A program made the position numbers and the translations under genes. DNA of 64,000 nucleotides from Oryzias latipes (Eukaryota > Chordata > Actinopteri > Beloniformes > Adrianichthyidae), in contig NC_019866.2 in the NCBI RefSeq assembly GCF_002234675.1, positions 24,674,955 through 24,738,954 of the forward strand. Direction: 5' to 3'. Below, in pieces: positions 42,846 through 55,289 of this stretch (position 1 is the stretch's first letter; each line of letters opens with the position of its first letter). The notes beneath the pieces were generated by a model. That model was not told where the DNA came from. It saw nothing but the letters and a program-made list of their open reading frames with translations, and did no database searches.

Positions 42846-44381
42846 CAGGGCTCCAGACTAACTTTTTTCACTAGGAGCACTGTGGCCCCTAACTGAAAAT
42901 TTTAGGGGCACAACTAGAAAATTTAGGGGCGCATACCGTAAATCAAAATTCTAACCAAATCTACTAATTTCCACTGTATTACTAATAAATACATTAATAA
43001 TAGATGCAGAAATTACAATGTGCTGTTTCAATTTCAGTGTCACATTTTAATCTGCACTTTTGAAGATGCACCAAGAAGGTAAACTGACAGAACCATCGCT
43101 GTCATGACAGTACAAATAGTTAAGAAAACTGATGGAAATTTATCTTTGTGACACCAAATAAGTGCAGCCAAGATGCACAATAAGCGTGTTTGAGATCACC
43201 CAGGTGAACTCAACGCTGCGCAGATCACCTGGTGTGTGACATATATTTTTGTTTTTGCTCCAACATCACCTGTCAATCATCACAAAAATATCGCAAGAAA
43301 GGGGTGGGAGCAAGGGGCAAACCTACCCGGACACAGCTGGAAACTGAACTGACTGAAAGCTGCCCTACAGGCTACAAAACAATGCATTATGGGACATGTG
43401 TCCTGATGGTTTTTGTAGTGGAGGGATTAATCAAAATAATTTAAAATACCAATTCATTAAAAAAGGCTACATACATTACAAAACCTTAAATAATCATAAA
43501 ATATATAATATCACAGATCATACTAAGGGGGAGAAGAATATTAAAACTAAACTGAATGTTAAGGACAACTCCATTTCCAGGCGAGGTGCTGGTTCATCTC
43601 AAACACGTCTATCGTTGCATTTTCCCCAAGTATTTTCAGTGTGTCTAAAACTAATGTTATTTTTGCTCGAGCGTGTTTAAAGTTCAAGCCCCGTTAACTG
43701 TCACGCATGTAGGTGTGGGACATTTATTCTCCTCAGCTGACCCGACTCCCGCGGGACGGGAGCGGTGTGCTCCCGTAACCCGTTTGATGCGCCGCCGTAA
43801 CCCTAACCAAAACCTAAACCTTCCTCCGGGTCTGTGCGGCCCAGAAAAAGTACAGCACGGACTGCATGTATGTAGAAAATTACGAACGAAAAGATACGTT
43901 CTAAAGGAAAGTAAGGAACTCCTTCATGTGGTCCGGGGAGGGAGGGGGCTGTCAGGTTTCCTGCTTTCAAACCCTGTCATTGCCACGCCCCCAAGAGTCA
44001 TATACCCCACTGTGATTGGTTGGTCAGCTCTAGGCCCCTCCCCCTACACGCATTTTAGCCACTCACAGTGGCTTTCCCTATTCTTCTCACACGCAGTGGC
44101 CGCCTCATACACAGGCATCACGCGAGTGTGTGCTCGCGTTTCATGAGTATGTGCGCGAGTGTGTGTGTCTGCCTGCGTGCGTGTGCGTTTGCGTCTCATT
44201 GATTATTTCATTGATCATTGACGTGCCCCTTCCACGTTTAATGTATAAAAAAATACGAAGGGTGGTCGCAGGAAGGGAAGGATTTACTGGTCGCACATGT
44301 GCGAATGGATGTAAAATTCAGTCGCACGCTCTCAAATTTTGGTCGCAAAATGCGACCAATTGCTCGCAGTCTGGAGCCCTG
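42846..44381 (-). mobile_element. Second hAT-like element with 5-bp target duplication
   Basis: The ends are CAGGGCTCCAGACT and AGTCTGGAGCCCTG. The duplication TACTC flanks it (42841-42845 and 44382-44386). The corresponding copy-1 sequence near 12525 is uninterrupted. Its two ends match those of the element at 27160-32926 in the opposite orientation. The 1.5-kb interior has no transposase that I recognise; the 157-codon frame at 43673-44146 shows no motif. It lies in intron 8 of the LDLR pseudogene. Confidence 0.9.
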
Positions 44382-45316
44382 TACTCTCATATCTTGGTTC
44401 TAACAAAATCCTACGGTGGCCGCGTCGCAAATGAATATATCGGTACAAGTAATAATTACAACGCAGTATTCTTTATTAACAAATAACAGTAACAACTAAC
44501 TAACTAATAACTAACTATACAGGCGTTGTAGAATGAGTATGTGTTTCTGTGTCAGGGCGCGTGCGTGTGTAAGAGGACTGAGCGTCTCCCACGCGAGGGC
44601 GCGTGAGAGCCTTTGACTCCGATGGGCTTTAGGCAGCGTGGGGTCTCTCTCTTCCTCCACGTCTGTGGCAGTAAACCCAGACCAGTTCCAAACAACAGAT
44701 GATTTGATTCCTTTCTTGGGAACAAACTTCCCACTGTCAGCGGTAGCCATGCTGTCGTTAGCTGCTTCGTGCGTCGATTTTCGCGTTTCGCCGTGTGATA
44801 CTAAAGCTACGGAAGCTCTGGGGAGCCAAAAATGCGCCACATAAAAACTCGATTTAGTTATTTTTGAAATCGCCCGTAACAAAAAATTCGAATTAATTCA
44901 TTTGATCGATTTATCGCCCAGGCCTACGTCACCCATAGAAAGTTCTTTACTTCCGGCTCCAACGCAGGGAAGTCAATTCAGTCGCAAATTTTTTGCACTA
45001 CGGATGCCGCCATATTGGAGCCAGACTTCGTCAGTCAGCAGTGATTGGTCCGTGTCAGTCTGAGTCAACATTTCTATGGCAGCTACTCTTGCCATTCAGA
45101 AGGGAGCTCTTTGTTACTCCACACCCCTACCATTTGAAAAGGGCTACTCAAACTCTGTCAATCAAATGTGTTGAATTTTGGGCGTGGGGGCTAGCAGGCA
45201 CCACATATTTTTATAGAGGCATCTGATTATTTTTTACTTTTAGTTTATTTTATTACTTGAATAACTTGCAGTATGGAAAAAAATAGCATGAAAAAAGAAA
45301 ATAAGAGGATCAAGAA

Positions 45317-45724
45317 TAGGCCAGCACAATATACCGCAAATTTATCCTTATCGCAAAATCCAGCGCTGCAATATGCACATCGCAAAAGACGGTAATTATC
45401 GCAATAAATCGTAAACCTTAAATGTGTTAAATCTAATGGCAGCTTGAACCATTTAACAAATCAAATAAATCCCTTTATGCATTTGACCAATCGGGTGGAC
45501 GCCTTCACTTTGTTGACCAATCTGATGGAGCCCTATTATGTAAGATGTTTGTCACCTATGTCGACGAATGTCATTTGGAGTATAATTTTTAAACTGTTGC
45601 AATGAAATGGGAATGGTTATTTGGTTATTTTGCTATTTGTTTATTTACCACAAATTATATCGTTATCGCAATTTTAATCTCTAATATCGCATATCACGAG
45701 TTTTCCTCATACCGTGCAGCTCTA
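45317..45724. mobile_element. hAT MITE, older insertion shared by both copies (copy 2)
   Basis: Same element as 14892-15304 with the same flanking ATCAAGAA (45309-45316 and 45725-45732). It lacks the two younger MITEs that copy 1 has upstream. Confidence 0.88.
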
Positions 45725-47346
45725 ATCAAGAACATGTTAAAAAAAGGTAGCAGAGAAAGAATGGTTATTCTGACCAATAGAATGACTAACAGCTGTTGAT
45801 TTCTCTATAGAAGTCTATGGGATTTTGGAATCTTGACACCAGCGAGTACTTCCTGTTTGGAACACCGGGGGAGGGGTCACCTAGTCCAGTTCTCATATAC
45901 AGTCAATGATCCATACCCAGTCTTGAGATTGTTGTAATACAATTTTGTGCATTTTTTCCAAATCTTTGAAACAGAAACATGGAGGTATGATTAAACAAAA
46001 TCCTCCAATCCATTCGACCTGATGCTCTCCTGTGATGTCTGCTGATTGTTACAGAAAAACATGGTATTTGAGTCTGAAATGGACTGTTTTATGTGGAGAT
46101 TACTTTTTGCACACACTCTGTGCTCAGAATTGAGGGTCAAATCTGGCTCTTACCCTTTAAAACCAGAGCTGTCACCGGCGACAGGAAAATAGACACACGC
46201 TCTTCGACCTGTCGCAGATCTTCAACCGTTTACGCAATGAATGTAATTCTAACAGGTTCTGTTCAGCACAGAGAAACGAGGCGTGCCTCTTTCTGTGCTA
46301 TTTTCAGCTGATTTACGTTGATTGTGTAAATTCACTAATGTAAGGTGCTGCATATCAGTGCAGAGATGCTTTTCTGCGCAGGAATTACGTTATTATACAA
46401 ACAGTAGTTTGCATAATAAGGTTCAATTCAAAGAACGTCAACGGTTTTGTATAAGCTCAGGTGTTAAGCGGTTAAAAAGCCCAAAGCCACAATTTTCAGC
46501 ACCAGTTATTCCACAAGGAACTGTAGTTTACAAATTTCCACCCAGTTTACTATATAGTTGCAAGTTTTAAGACACAACTCTTAGCTGTTTTATACTTTGT
46601 CAGTTGTGTTGACCAAAGCTAAACTCACCAACTCTCTTTGATTTCACATGATTACTTTGAGCATGAGGCTATTTGTAAAACCGCCCCACCTCTGTTCTGT
46701 GATTTTGCAGGTACAATAGCCTACCTCTTCTTCACCAATCGTCACGAAAGATGACTCTTGACAAAAGCGAGTACACTCTAGTAATTCCCCGCCTAAAGAA
46801 TGTGGTGGCGCTGGACATTGACGTAGCCACTAAAGAGATCTACTGGTCCGACATTTCTCTGAAGAAAATCTACAGACGAAACTGACTAAAACCAGAGCGG
46901 AGAGGACGTTGGTTTCATTCCCTGATGTTTGAAACCAGTTTGGATGTTCCATGCAGAACAAACATAGACTCAGCTGACGACTCTGCTCAGCACCAAACCA
47001 TCATCGACAGCGACGTTGATGCCCCTGAAGGAATCGCCTACGACTGGGTCCATAAAAACCTCTATTGCACTGACGGTATTCGTAGCACTATCTCTGTGGC
47101 AACTGCTGATGGCAGCCATCGCAAAACTCTTTTCCACCAAGGCTTGTCGAAGCCTCGGGCGATAGTGTTCGACCCCCATAGCAAGTGAGATCATGGTTTC
47201 ATTTACATGCGTTTCTCATGGTTCAAACTTTTTTTTTACTGCCATTTTTCAACATTTCACAGCTTTCTATACTGGACTGATTGGGGAAATCCGGCTAAGA
47301 TCGAGAAGGGAGGTCTTAATGGAGGAGACCGCTCCACTCTGGTCAC

Positions 47347-49110
47347 AGGGTTTGGGAGTTAGCATTGTCACAGTAACGTTTGTTTTAGCGGTATTAGTCT
47401 GTTTTTTACATGTTGCACACAGGGTTGGAAGTTACAGGAATTGTGAATAACACAACTGTCACTTCTAATAAGGCTAACCTGTAGCGTGTTCTAGGGTTAC
47501 TGTGAGCGCAGTTTATAATGTTGGACTGACTGATGGACATATCTGACTCCTGCCTCGCTTAATGCGCCTTATAGTTCGGTATGCCTTATACATGACATAA
47601 GACTAAAAAAATAGGCCCTTCATTGACGGCGCACTTTATGATCCTTATAGAAAATATGGTAGATGATTTAAAAAATGAATTTATTTAATGTATTTGCATT
47701 TTAGAGGCACCAACACTTGCAGGACCATCGCAGTCAGAAACTCCAGCCGTGACCCCGAAAGGGACAAAACGGATTAGAAGAATGTATCAATGAATAGAAG
47801 AATGAATGCTTTTATTTCTTAAAAAACTAGTTTTTAAAATCTAAAACTACGTTGACATTTTACAAAAATAAAAATTAAAAGAATCGGCCGCGTACAGGGC
47901 GGCCCAAACCTCTACAGAGGAACACGGGCCAATTTATTTTTAAAGGTAAATAATAAAATTAAATAAATGGGCCGCGGCGGCGGCCAAACCGACGGGACAG
48001 GATGGCCCCCACAAACAGCACCCGACCTAACAAAAAAAGGCACCGTCCTTGGTCGGAGGGCCTCCTAAAGACAAAAAAAAAAAAAAAAAAGCAATCAGGC
48101 ATCAATTTTAATAGCAGAAGATGACTGACTACTGCTAGACCCTTACATTTGCGGCTGCTGGCTGTGTGGGGGGGGGGGGGGGGGGGTTCTTCATAACGCT
48201 CATAGGTTCCTCTAAACAAAGTAGACAATGAAGTTATCAGTTAATACAAAATAGTTATGTAATATGTTTGTATAGATTATAGAAAACAATAAGTAAAGAA
48301 GGCAAATAAAGTTAAAAGTCAAATAACAACATTACTTTAAAAAAGGTGATAAACATTACTTTTTTTTAATATACTGTAGCATTGCAACACAAAAATAGGA
48401 TTGACATTTCACTGTTGGGATACAAGACAGTAAGTGCTTCCAAATTAGACACCAATATTAATGGTCCAGTATTTCATTGTTATGTTTCCAGGTGAGCACA
48501 TTATAATAGTTTGATTTGTATGTATTTGGTTTTACACTACGTTTATGTGGTAAATAATGTATTTGAGGACTACAAATATGGCGGCCAAGACCCTGCGGGT
48601 GACTTCCGGTTACTCAGGTGTGTGGCTGATTACAGCTAATGACTGCACAAAGAGGGGGAGGCGGAGCCAAGCAAGAAGGGAGGACAGAAACAAACTTTCT
48701 GTTTGACGTAATCACTGCCGCTTGGAGGAATGGATAAAAAAAAACGAGGGATGTTTCTCTGGATACAATTTGATGGATATTCCGGAATTTCAAAAGGTCT
48801 TCCCTATTTTTGGAAAGTGTTACGATATCAGACTCAACTAATCTGGTTAGAAGCCATTGTCCATCTGAACGCGGAAAAGCACACACATTTGAGAAAGAAA
48901 GTAGAACCCTGATTGATTTTGTAAATACTCTCATTTAATGCTGAGTATTACAATACAGTATGACAAATAACAGCAACCGTTAAAAATCCAGATCATCTTG
49001 TTAACCAAGTTCAATGAGAAGAAAGTCAGGCGTGAAGCCTACTTACTGGATGGTGAAGGACCACCTCGACTGACCAGGCCCTTGCGCTTGACTCCCTTCG
49101 AGGTTGCCTT
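47347..49110. other. Non-coding region matching 16932-18620
   Basis: Same content as copy 1: the 'gcgccttatagttcgg' MITE fragment, the GC-rich stretch near 47885-48060 and a long G-run at about 48169-48186. Small insertions of a few tens of bases distinguish it (for example near 48110-48160). Confidence 0.4.
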
Positions 49111-49115
49111 TCTGG

Positions 49116-49673
49116 TCATGGGCCTGTTGGTCCTTGAGTGGTCCTTCCTCTTTGACGGGGCCTGGCCCCCCTGGAGGAGCTCCCATATGTTGTGAGTTGT
49201 TCCCTGAAAGACAAAAATCTAGATGTCATTTTTTTCATACTCACGTGTCTGTCAGGAGCGTCTGAGCGCTCGTTGATCCAAGGCTCCGGGGGCGGATAAC
49301 AGCATTTAGCCTTAAATGGAGCAATAACATCTAAAATGCCCCCACAAACAGAGTTAAAATTGTCCAGGAGCTCATCAACGTTTCCATTGTAGGCGTCCAC
49401 GTAGGAAAGCTCAGAGGCTGAGAAAGCCGCTGAAAACTGTAGGGCTGTCTGCGCGTTCATCAGGCGGCGGGGGCGTGCGAGGGCGCGTGAGTCAGGCGGC
49501 AGCGTTGAAAGCTCAAATTCAAATAATACGGGCAAATGATCCGAAAAACAGGCATCAACAATCTCCTTGACCTCTCCATGTAAACCCAGAGTTAAAACCA
49601 GATCCAGGAGTGGATCTGGTTTATGATTATTATTTATGATTTGTTGGGTTATTTCAGAACATTTGAGCTCCAT
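49116..49673 (-). mobile_element. L2/CR1-group LINE endonuclease-linker fragment, copy 2
   Basis: Same 185-residue frame as 18626-19183 with a few substitutions (for example ILDVIAPFKAK where copy 1 has ILVVIAPFKAK). Confidence 0.75.
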
Positions 49674-50102
49674 GTTAGAGCACCAGGACAGCCTTTATTT
49701 TGTTAATGTTGATCATTTTATTTATGTTATTTTATTACTGAGAAAAGCGGATGTAATGTTTGGTGAATCAAGCTATTGCTTTAGTAATGTCCCTGCGCTG
49801 TCCGTAGTACTGATTTACGACTTTAGCAAAGCAGTGTATTAAAGTACGTCATCTGAACGACTCCCTCGTCTCATCAATGACTCTTATAAACCTTATCAGC
49901 AGGAATATAAATACGTGACATGAGCCACTGTCACCGCCCCCCCACGTTAATTTTGCGCACCGGACAATTGCCCGTATTACCTAAGCCTAAAACCGCCACC
50001 ACCGCACGCTCCCCCTGGCATCGCTTCGCGCCCCCCAGCACTGATTTAGACCCACATACAAGTACAGAAACAGACTATCATCTTCCACAAACAAGAAGTG
50101 TC

Positions 50103-51620
50103 TTACCCATGTCCTCTGTCTTGGGGTTTTGTCAGTTTAGAATTGTTTATGTAAAAACTCAGTATTTTGGCAGGTACACATAGTTTTTTAACTTTAAACA
50201 TAAAAATTCCAGTACTAAGATCAACTAAATCAAAAAATGTAATTGCCCTTAATTTAGGAAGTATTTGTTTTGTGGATTGATTGTATGAAGAGTGATTTAA
50301 AATTCCAATTGCTTTTTTTTGCAGAATAAAAACAGGTTTTGTGTTTGACTTGTAACTATGCCCCCAGATTTCTAAACAATAGGTCAAATAAGGAATTATG
50401 AGGGAACAATATAGAATATACAATGTAGCTGTGTTTAAAAAATACTTGACTTTATGTAGGATGGCTAATGATTTGGACAATTTAAAGAGAATATAAGTTA
50501 TGTGTGGTTTCCATGATAATGTATGATTCAAAAGGACTCCCATAAATTTTATTTCATTTACTCTTTCAAGAACAGAATCCTCAATTTTTAACTCAGAGAT
50601 GTTTTCCAGTTTTCTTTAGCCAAATATAATGTACTTGGTTTTATTTTTATAAGACAGTTTGTTTGAATCGAACCATTGTTTGATTATGGATAATTCTTTT
50701 GTTATGTCTGAAAGAAGCTTTTCCAGATTATCTCCTGATAAATACAAAGTAGTGTCGTCAGCATATAAAACACAATTTAACAAATCAGAAACTTTACATA
50801 GGTTGTTTATGTATAAAATAAATAATATAGGACCCAATAGGGACCCCTGAGGTACTCCACGTTACAGGACACATATCAGATTTTTCATTGAAATAAACAT
50901 ACTGACATCTGTTAGTAAGATAACTTTCTAACCAGGAATATGCTATTCATCTAAAACCATATTTCTGTAAACTACTAAGTAACATAGTGTGATTTAATGT
51001 ATCAAACGCTTTTTGAAGATCAACAAAAACGCCTACCGTAAATTTCTTCTTCCCTATGGAGGAAGAAATATGATCAACCAGCTGCATTATCGCCATTGAA
51101 GTAGATCTACCAGCCCTAAAACCATTTTGATCCTCATGCAATAAATTAAACTTTCCAATAAAATTGTTCATTCTTTTAACAAAAAGTTTTTCTAATATCT
51201 TGGAGAATTGGGATAATAGTGAAATTGGTCTGTAATCTATAAATATATGACGATCTCCATTTTTAAAAATGACAATAATTTTTGCTGTTTTCATGTTATT
51301 TGGAAAAATGACCTCCGTAAAAGACATGCTAAATATATGAGTTAGTGGTTCAACAATGAACTCAATTGTGTTTTTAATTAATGACATATCAATGTCATTC
51401 CAATCTTTGGATCTTTTATTTTGAAATGTTCTTACAATTTCTATTATTTCATTTGTACTAACCTCAGACAGAAACATTGAGAACTTGATTGGTTGGATAC
51501 TAAGTTCTTTCATCTTCTTTATTGGCTCTTTTATTTCCATTGCAAGTTTATTTCCAACATTAGCAAAGTATTCATTTAATTCATTTGCAATAAGCGTTGG
51601 GTTTCTGATATGAATATCAT
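50103..51620 (-). mobile_element. Jockey-group LINE reverse transcriptase relic, copy 2
   Basis: Three frames (51540-50947, 50837-50616, 50543-50103) correspond to those at 19613-21130, including DYRPISLLSQFSKILEKLF and YADDTTLYLSGDN. Substitutions relative to copy 1 run at roughly 2%. Confidence 0.8.
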
Positions 51621-51835
51621 ATTTTTTAAATAACTTGGATACTCTTGTTTCTTATTGTTTTTTTTTTTTGGTTAATTTGTTTATTATTCATTATTCATTT
51701 CAAAGTGTTGGTTTATTTTGTTTAGTGTTGAGATACCTCTGTGGTTGTGTTGTGTAGTTTGGAGGCGTTTCTGCTCTGTTTACAGATAATATTGTTTTCA
51801 TCATTTGAGGACATTTCCTTTAAAATAGATTTCAA

Positions 51836-52290
51836 ATAAACTCCTTCCTTTCTCTGCATAGTTCTGTCCAAGCCTCCTCAGCAGCCACAGTTTCATTGAT
51901 GATTTCACTGAAATGCTGTCAGTTGTGTCTGAAGGAGACACATAAATGACAGAAATGATCAACTTTGAAAACGCCTCTGGTGCAGATGTCAATGAATTAG
52001 TGAACTCTGTAACTTCCAGCATTTTGAATGTTCTGGATGCCATCACCCCATGAAGATGACAATCAGAAACAGTAGACAGAAATCTCCCTGGATGGACGAT
52101 GATTTGGTCAGGGACACAAGAGGCAGAGCTGAGTGGAAGTGGTACAAGTCAAACCTCCAGGTTCATCATGGGGGGGGGGTGTACACCTACAACCAAATCT
52201 CATGCAGGACAAGGGAAAAGTACTTTTCTGAAATCATTGGAAGTTGCAGCAGCAACTCTCATGTCTTCTTCACAACAGTAAACAAATGAA
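51836..52290 (+). mobile_element. Degenerate L2-type LINE linker fragment, copy 2
   Basis: Same fragment as 21345-21800; the frame RQKSPWMDDDLVRDTR is followed by WKWYKSNLQVHH and, after a G-run, YNQISCRTREKYFSEI. Confidence 0.55.
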
Positions 52291-54214
52291 CAAACCCTCC
52301 AGCTCAGCTGCTGTTATAACTGGTTTACACGTCTAAATGGAAAGAGTTTGCTGTATTTTAAGGTTCAGGGCATTAAAGAAGAAGAAAATAGTCCAGATAA
52401 GATTTTATGATGTTACCTTTACTTGAGTTAAGAAAGATTCTGTTGGGATCCATTTCATTTTTTTCTTTTTAGTGGACTTAATGTCTGTCAAAGTAGTTTC
52501 TCAGTTCAAGGAATCTAGAAAAATAGCTTGTTTTATCATTTTATGTTTAGAAATGCTGCAGGAATCCATCTGCTGGTGTTTCCTCTTTGATTAAACTCCA
52601 CATTTTCTGAACATGTTAAAGAATATTTCATATTATTTCCCCCTCATCATTCAAACCGTCATCCCAGACTCTGACAGGCTCCTCCCCCTTGAAACAGGAT
52701 CATCAAGGTCAACAACATTTCCAGAACAGGGAAGTTCTGCAGCATCAAATATCAGGTCCAATGTTCCAGAGCAGCTTTTCCTGTTTTATGGAGGTTTTAC
52801 AGGATTATTGTGAAGGTCAACAACGTGACTGAAGAAACAAACACTTTCAAAAACCCTCAGAGTGATTCTATGTGGAGCCACAGACTGCAGGACTGTGAGT
52901 CTAGAACATCTAGAACCACGACTGACCTACAGTTTTATCCACAGACCAGTAGATTCCACAAATAAGTCAGTTTTCCACTGACTGGCCTGAAGATAAGAAT
53001 CACAAACTTTGTGTTTTTTTAATTCTTAGTCATATTTTTCAAAGTAAATTCTAATGTTAATTAATAAACTTTTCCTTTTTTTACATTGGTGTGTAAAGAA
53101 AAAAATAAAAATGCATTATTTTGTGTGTGTGTGTGTCTTTAACAAAGAAGTTCTTCAACCCCAAATGCTTTGAAAGAGTTAAAAATTACATATTGATGAA
53201 TTTGTGGCATTTTTCTGGTGACTGTTGAAAGGTCTCAATGTTCAAATGTCTTGTTGTTGATTGGCAGGTCCCTGTGTCTCTGCCTCCCTCTTGTGGTTGC
53301 TTCTGGTATTGCGTCCTCTGGCCTGTGGTCTGTTTTTGTCTCCACAGGTGTGCAGGATGACTGACGGACCCCCGACTCACCTGCAGCCCGTCCACACTCG
53401 CCCTGGCCGTAAGACAGTCATGCCAGCTTTTACCTGACAGTTAAGGTTAGATTACAGACAAACAGATTTATGTTTGGGTGTGAATGTGAGCAGATGGTCT
53501 CTGTGTGACCCTGCAATAGAAACTGAACCGTCCAGGATGTACAGTGGCTGGTTACAGGGTGAAGCAGGTTTAAACAGATGGAAGTCTGTTTGGAAATACA
53601 TGCTGGATACAAGTTAACACGTTTTCTTAGGATATAGACCTTAAAAAACACTTGAGAGAATAATTACTGTTGACAGTGATTTGTGTGCATTAGATGTCAA
53701 ATCAGATGCAGACAGAGGAAGGAAGTGGTGTTTCCTGTTTTACTACAATAGGATAAAATCTCATTTTTAGTCCATTTGTTCTGGTTTTCATGAATCTGCA
53801 TCTTTTTGGAAGGTGGTGGTGAGTACAGATTCTGTCCAGGGAGGTGTGAACTTTGACCTTTTTTGAAGGAAGCGGCTGTAAATGTGAGATCAGGAGAGCC
53901 AAAGCTGCTGTCATTACGACTCACTGCAGTAACAGGTCTGAATGCTTTCTGCTGCTTTGTAGACGTTGATGAGACTTCTGCCTCTGCTGTTTTTGAGATG
54001 TTTAGGATGTTCAAGTCCGGGCTATCTGGAGCGGTCCACTGCACCAAAGCCTGAACGTTTTGCCCGTGACAACAAAATGATATCAACTACATCTAAACAA
54101 TCCAAACTTCACCTCCACAAAAGAGCTTTTAGAGTGACTCGTGAACGTTTGTGTTTTTCCATCTCTTCCAGTGAAGAAGACGCTCATTCATGGTTGTTGC
54201 TGCTGTCTGCATTC
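52291..54214. other. Unassigned non-coding DNA, right part of copy 2
   Basis: It matches 21801-23434. About 320 bp at about 53788-54110 is absent from copy 1. Homology ends at 54214. A short A-rich stretch (54215-54320) follows before the next repeat. Confidence 0.4.
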
Positions 54215-54320
54215 TTTCTTCACACGACTTTCAATCAATTATTGTTTGTCTGCTTTGATTTAGTTTAAGATTTTATTGTTAACAAAAAAAATAAAAATAG
54301 GAAAAACTGAAATTCCTTAT

Positions 54321-55011
54321 TTTTTAACTTGTCCTGTCCAACAGCTGGGCAGGCAGATGAGAGCTGAGGGCCTCTTGTGTTGGACATATTTTACTTTAAC
54401 AAAAGGGGTTATTAATCTAAAGACAAACCAGAGGTATGTCTGAATAAACCCCTTTTGTAATCCAGGCCAAACTTTATTCATTTTAATCATATTTGAAGAT
54501 CTTTGGTGTTGGACCTGACGGAAAAGGAAAGAGGGGAAGAAGAGAGAGGGATGTTAGAGAGGGGGGGGGGGGGGGTAAGAGGGTGATAATAGAAGGGGGC
54601 GTTAAAACCATGAAGCAGCAAAAAACAAGTTGCTGGATGGTTATAATCTTTACAGTCAGGTTTATAAGTAATGCAAAACTAGAGGGGGCGGGGCCTGTCC
54701 ACACACACATGTCACAAACATACCTGTTGGCTCCAAAAAATGTTCACATGCGAACATGGCATAAAATGGTAAATGGCATATAATTATATAGCGCTTTACT
54801 ACCTTCTTTAAAGGCCCAAAGCCCTTTACAGTCACAGTCCCATTCACACATAGGGGTGTGACGATAACCGCATCACTGCTTACATGTCAACATGTACACA
54901 ATGCAACTGATGTTCACACACGCATACTTATGCAATCAAACCAACACATGTGAAACATTTCATTTAGTCACACAAACTGTTTGTGTGAAGGTGAGATTGC
55001 ACCTGCGCTAT
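54321..55011 (+). repeat. Direct repeat left of the MHC class I exons
   Basis: It matches 57538-58101: both contain 'aacttgtcctgtccaacagctgggc', 'caaaccagaggtatgtctgaataa', a G-rich stretch with long G-runs, 'ggggcggggcctgtccacacacac' and 'catgtcaacatgtacacaa'. This copy carries an extra SINE-like piece at 54745-54885. It is followed by a GC-rich stretch (55040-55260). Confidence 0.75.
54745..54885. repeat. SINE-like insertion in the left direct repeat
   Basis: 'aaatggtaaatggcatataattatatagcgctttactacc' followed by 'aaggcccaaagccctttacagtcacagtcccattcac' is a common fish SINE/MITE segment. It is absent from the sister repeat at 57950-57975. Confidence 0.55.
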
Positions 55012-55289
55012 CTGAGGAAGAGGGTGAGTCACTAACTTACCCCCCCCAACATTTGGCCCAGGTCTCCTTAGCCCAGGGGCCCCGCCCCCCACCCCACAAA
55101 AAGAGAGTAGAGCCAAGGAAGCACCACCCCCTGCAGTAAGCCCATGCCCAAGCCCCCGCCCCTGGGAGAACTCTGCTCAGGCCTCGATGGGACCGAGGTC
55201 GCCGACCAGCCGAGGCAACCAACGATGCCTCAGTGGAGACCCCAGCCCACGAAACCTTCCAGGTCCCGCACTGTTAATAATAATAATAA

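Larger units (their letters stand above)
40358..47346 (+). pseudogene. ldlr: LDL receptor pseudogene, copy 2
   Basis: Exons: 4 (40358-40738, 381 bp, ligand-binding repeats 3-5), 5 (40816-40938, 123 bp), 6 (41019-41141, 123 bp), 7 (41263-41352, 90 bp), 8 (41548-41673, 126 bp), 9 (46711-46875), 10 (46957-47184, 228 bp), 11 (47263 to about 47346). Lengths of exons 4, 5, 6, 8 and 10 equal those of the human gene as I know it. Cys-rich repeats with the calcium-binding SDE motif are clear ([22 protein letters not shown]). Lesions private to the sequence present here are two stop codons in exon 4 and TAG at 41634 in exon 8. It shares with copy 1 the short exon 7, the 7-nt loss in exon 9, the lost intron-9 donor, the YCTD change and the missing 3' exons. 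Repeat 6 has an extra Cys (GSCQC). Confidence 0.92.
26930..54214 (+). repeat. Segmental duplication, copy 2
   Basis: Partner of 4850-23434. It is longer because of private insertions (hAT-like element with nested chromodomain element, RTE-like LINE, second hAT-like element) and because it retains LDLR exons 4 and 5. It lacks the gypsy tail and LTR found in copy 1 at 6655-7710. The left boundary is uncertain because both copies begin inside differently deleted gypsy sequence. Confidence 0.92.

Noticed and set aside
43673..44146. 157-codon frame inside the second hAT-like element
   Set aside because: No transposase motif (no BED finger or hAT dimerisation region), and it overlaps repeat-rich sequence; not supported as a gene.
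53697..54086. 129-codon minus-strand frame with a QWTAPDSPDLN stretch resembling a Tc1 transposase phrase
   Set aside because: Only a few residues resemble a transposase, no catalytic motif is present, and copy 1 lacks most of it.
54493..54783. Gly/Arg-rich 96-codon frame
   Set aside because: Produced by purine-rich tracts and G-runs in a repeat; the sister copy at 57732 has a different frame.
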